Shown one piece after another: positions 6,611-7,011 of a DNA stretch of 7,011 nucleotides. The stretch comes from Deltaproteobacteria bacterium (lineage in GTDB: Bacteria > Myxococcota_A > Polyangia > HGW-17 > SLPX01): the NCBI GenBank assembly GCA_011390535.1, contig JAABSF010000134.1:1-7011 (forward strand), read 5' to 3'. Each line of letters begins with the position of its first letter. The first letter of the stretch is position 1. The notes under the pieces are model-generated. The model ran no database searches. It was not told where the DNA came from and worked only from the letters and a program-made list of their open reading frames with translations. The translations under genes were made by a program, and so were the position numbers.

Positions 6611-7011
6611 TAAAAAACCTCTGTATCCATGATATCAGCGTCTTTGCGAGCCAATTGTTTGTCAATTCGGTCTTTATTGAAGCTGAAACCATGCCTAATC
6701 CATTCGCTCTCCATTTTGATGTAATCTTCTGAGATTCTTTCCAGCGTTCGTTTAAAAGCGATTTTTTGGATCTCCATTCGATAGTGATACTTGAGTGGTG
6801 ATCCGCTCATCAGACGCATGTCGTCTTGTTCGGGTTTGAAAACATAAAAGTCTACATCGGGATTCATTTCCAGCGCACTGGTAAAACCCTCGGTGAAGCG
6901 AGTGTGGATAAGAGCCTTCAATCCTTGAATCGCGCTGAAAACCCCTCCTTTTGCTTTTACATAGCCCGAAATAGTTGATCCTTTGATTCCCATACGGTCA
7001 ACTATTTCGGG
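6610..7011 (-). CDS. C-terminal part of an unidentified protein, tentatively patatin-like (partial)
   Basis: The frame is open to the right edge (PEIVDR precedes the ATG at 6993), so 133 residues are visible and the N-terminus is missing. No ribosome binding site precedes ATG 6993, so it is probably internal. The visible part contains ALEMNPDVDFYVFKPEQDD, then MRLMSGSPLKYHYRMEIQKI and FKRTLERI. A 'PDVDFYVFKPE' strand, followed by a 'SG.P..Y..R..I...F..T' helix, recalls the tail of bacterial patatin-like phospholipases. The Ser-Asp catalytic residues would be upstream and are not visible, so this is a weak, memory-based call. The string DRMGIKGSTISGYV also resembles a helix-turn-helix, an alternative I consider less likely given the rest. 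It ends with TAG right at the edge of the MITE-like element and converges on the sctU run. Confidence 0.6.
   Translation of the reverse strand, partial: PEIVDRMGIKGSTISGYVKAKGGVFSAIQGLKALIHTRFTEGFTSALEMNPDVDFYVFKPEQDDMRLMSGSPLKYHYRMEIQKIAFKRTLERISEDYIKMESEWIRHGFSFNKDRIDKQLARKDADIMDTEVF
6965..7011. repeat. Perfect 14-bp inverted repeat at the window edge
   Basis: CCCGAAATAGTTGA (6965-6978) and TCAACTATTTCGGG (6998-7011) are exact reverse complements around a 19-base spacer that contains the ATG at 6993 (minus strand). The right arm stops at the last base of the window, so the repeat may be longer. Both arms lie in the open minus-strand reading frame. No T-run follows either arm within view, so a terminator is unlikely. 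Confidence 0.75.

Overview
The window reads as a chromosomal segment from a bacterium of the former Deltaproteobacteria (Myxococcota, Bdellovibrionota or a relative). Three things point there: a long HflX with the extra N-terminal domain common in that group, a protein whose C-terminus resembles the myxobacterial MXAN_5187-type domain, and a type III export switch protein of the SctU/FlhB family. Base composition is moderate across the genes; one short element near the right end is clearly GC-richer (100 G/C in 157 bases). Family calls come from recognised motifs, not from a database search.

Layout. Bases 1-261 are the tail of a coiled-coil protein that runs in from the left. It is followed closely by the ribosome-associated GTPase gene hflX (about 282 or 312 to 1937). 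HflX converges on a minus-strand gene for a MXAN_5187-like protein (1959-2732). A roughly 200-base divergent gap then leads into two plus-strand envelope genes: a cysteine-rich lipoprotein (2940-3614) and a signal-peptide protein with outer-membrane beta-barrel character (3644-4327). After a 112-base gap comes a three-gene run: sctU/flhB (4440-5531), a small basic protein overlapping it by ATGA (5528-5947), and a small TPR-like protein (6012-6329). The last two are of unknown family; their position suggests they serve the same secretion apparatus. The sctU N-terminus looks more like the non-flagellar (SctU) than the flagellar (FlhB) branch, so this may be the edge of an injectisome locus, but a flagellar role is not excluded.

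The right end holds a gene-free stretch (6330-6609) containing a compact element. It has near-perfect 16-bp terminal inverted repeats, internal hairpins and a possible 6-bp target duplication (TAAAAA), which is the architecture of a MITE. Beyond it lies the C-terminal part of a minus-strand gene (6610-7011, cut by the window edge), tentatively a patatin-like protein. The last 47 bases form a perfect 14-bp inverted repeat that ends exactly at the window edge.

Items most worth a second look: the MITE-like element, the NPTK in place of NPTH at the SctU autocleavage site, the probable CTG start of hflX behind a strong Shine-Dalgarno, the two unknown genes coupled to sctU, and the terminal inverted repeat at the right edge.
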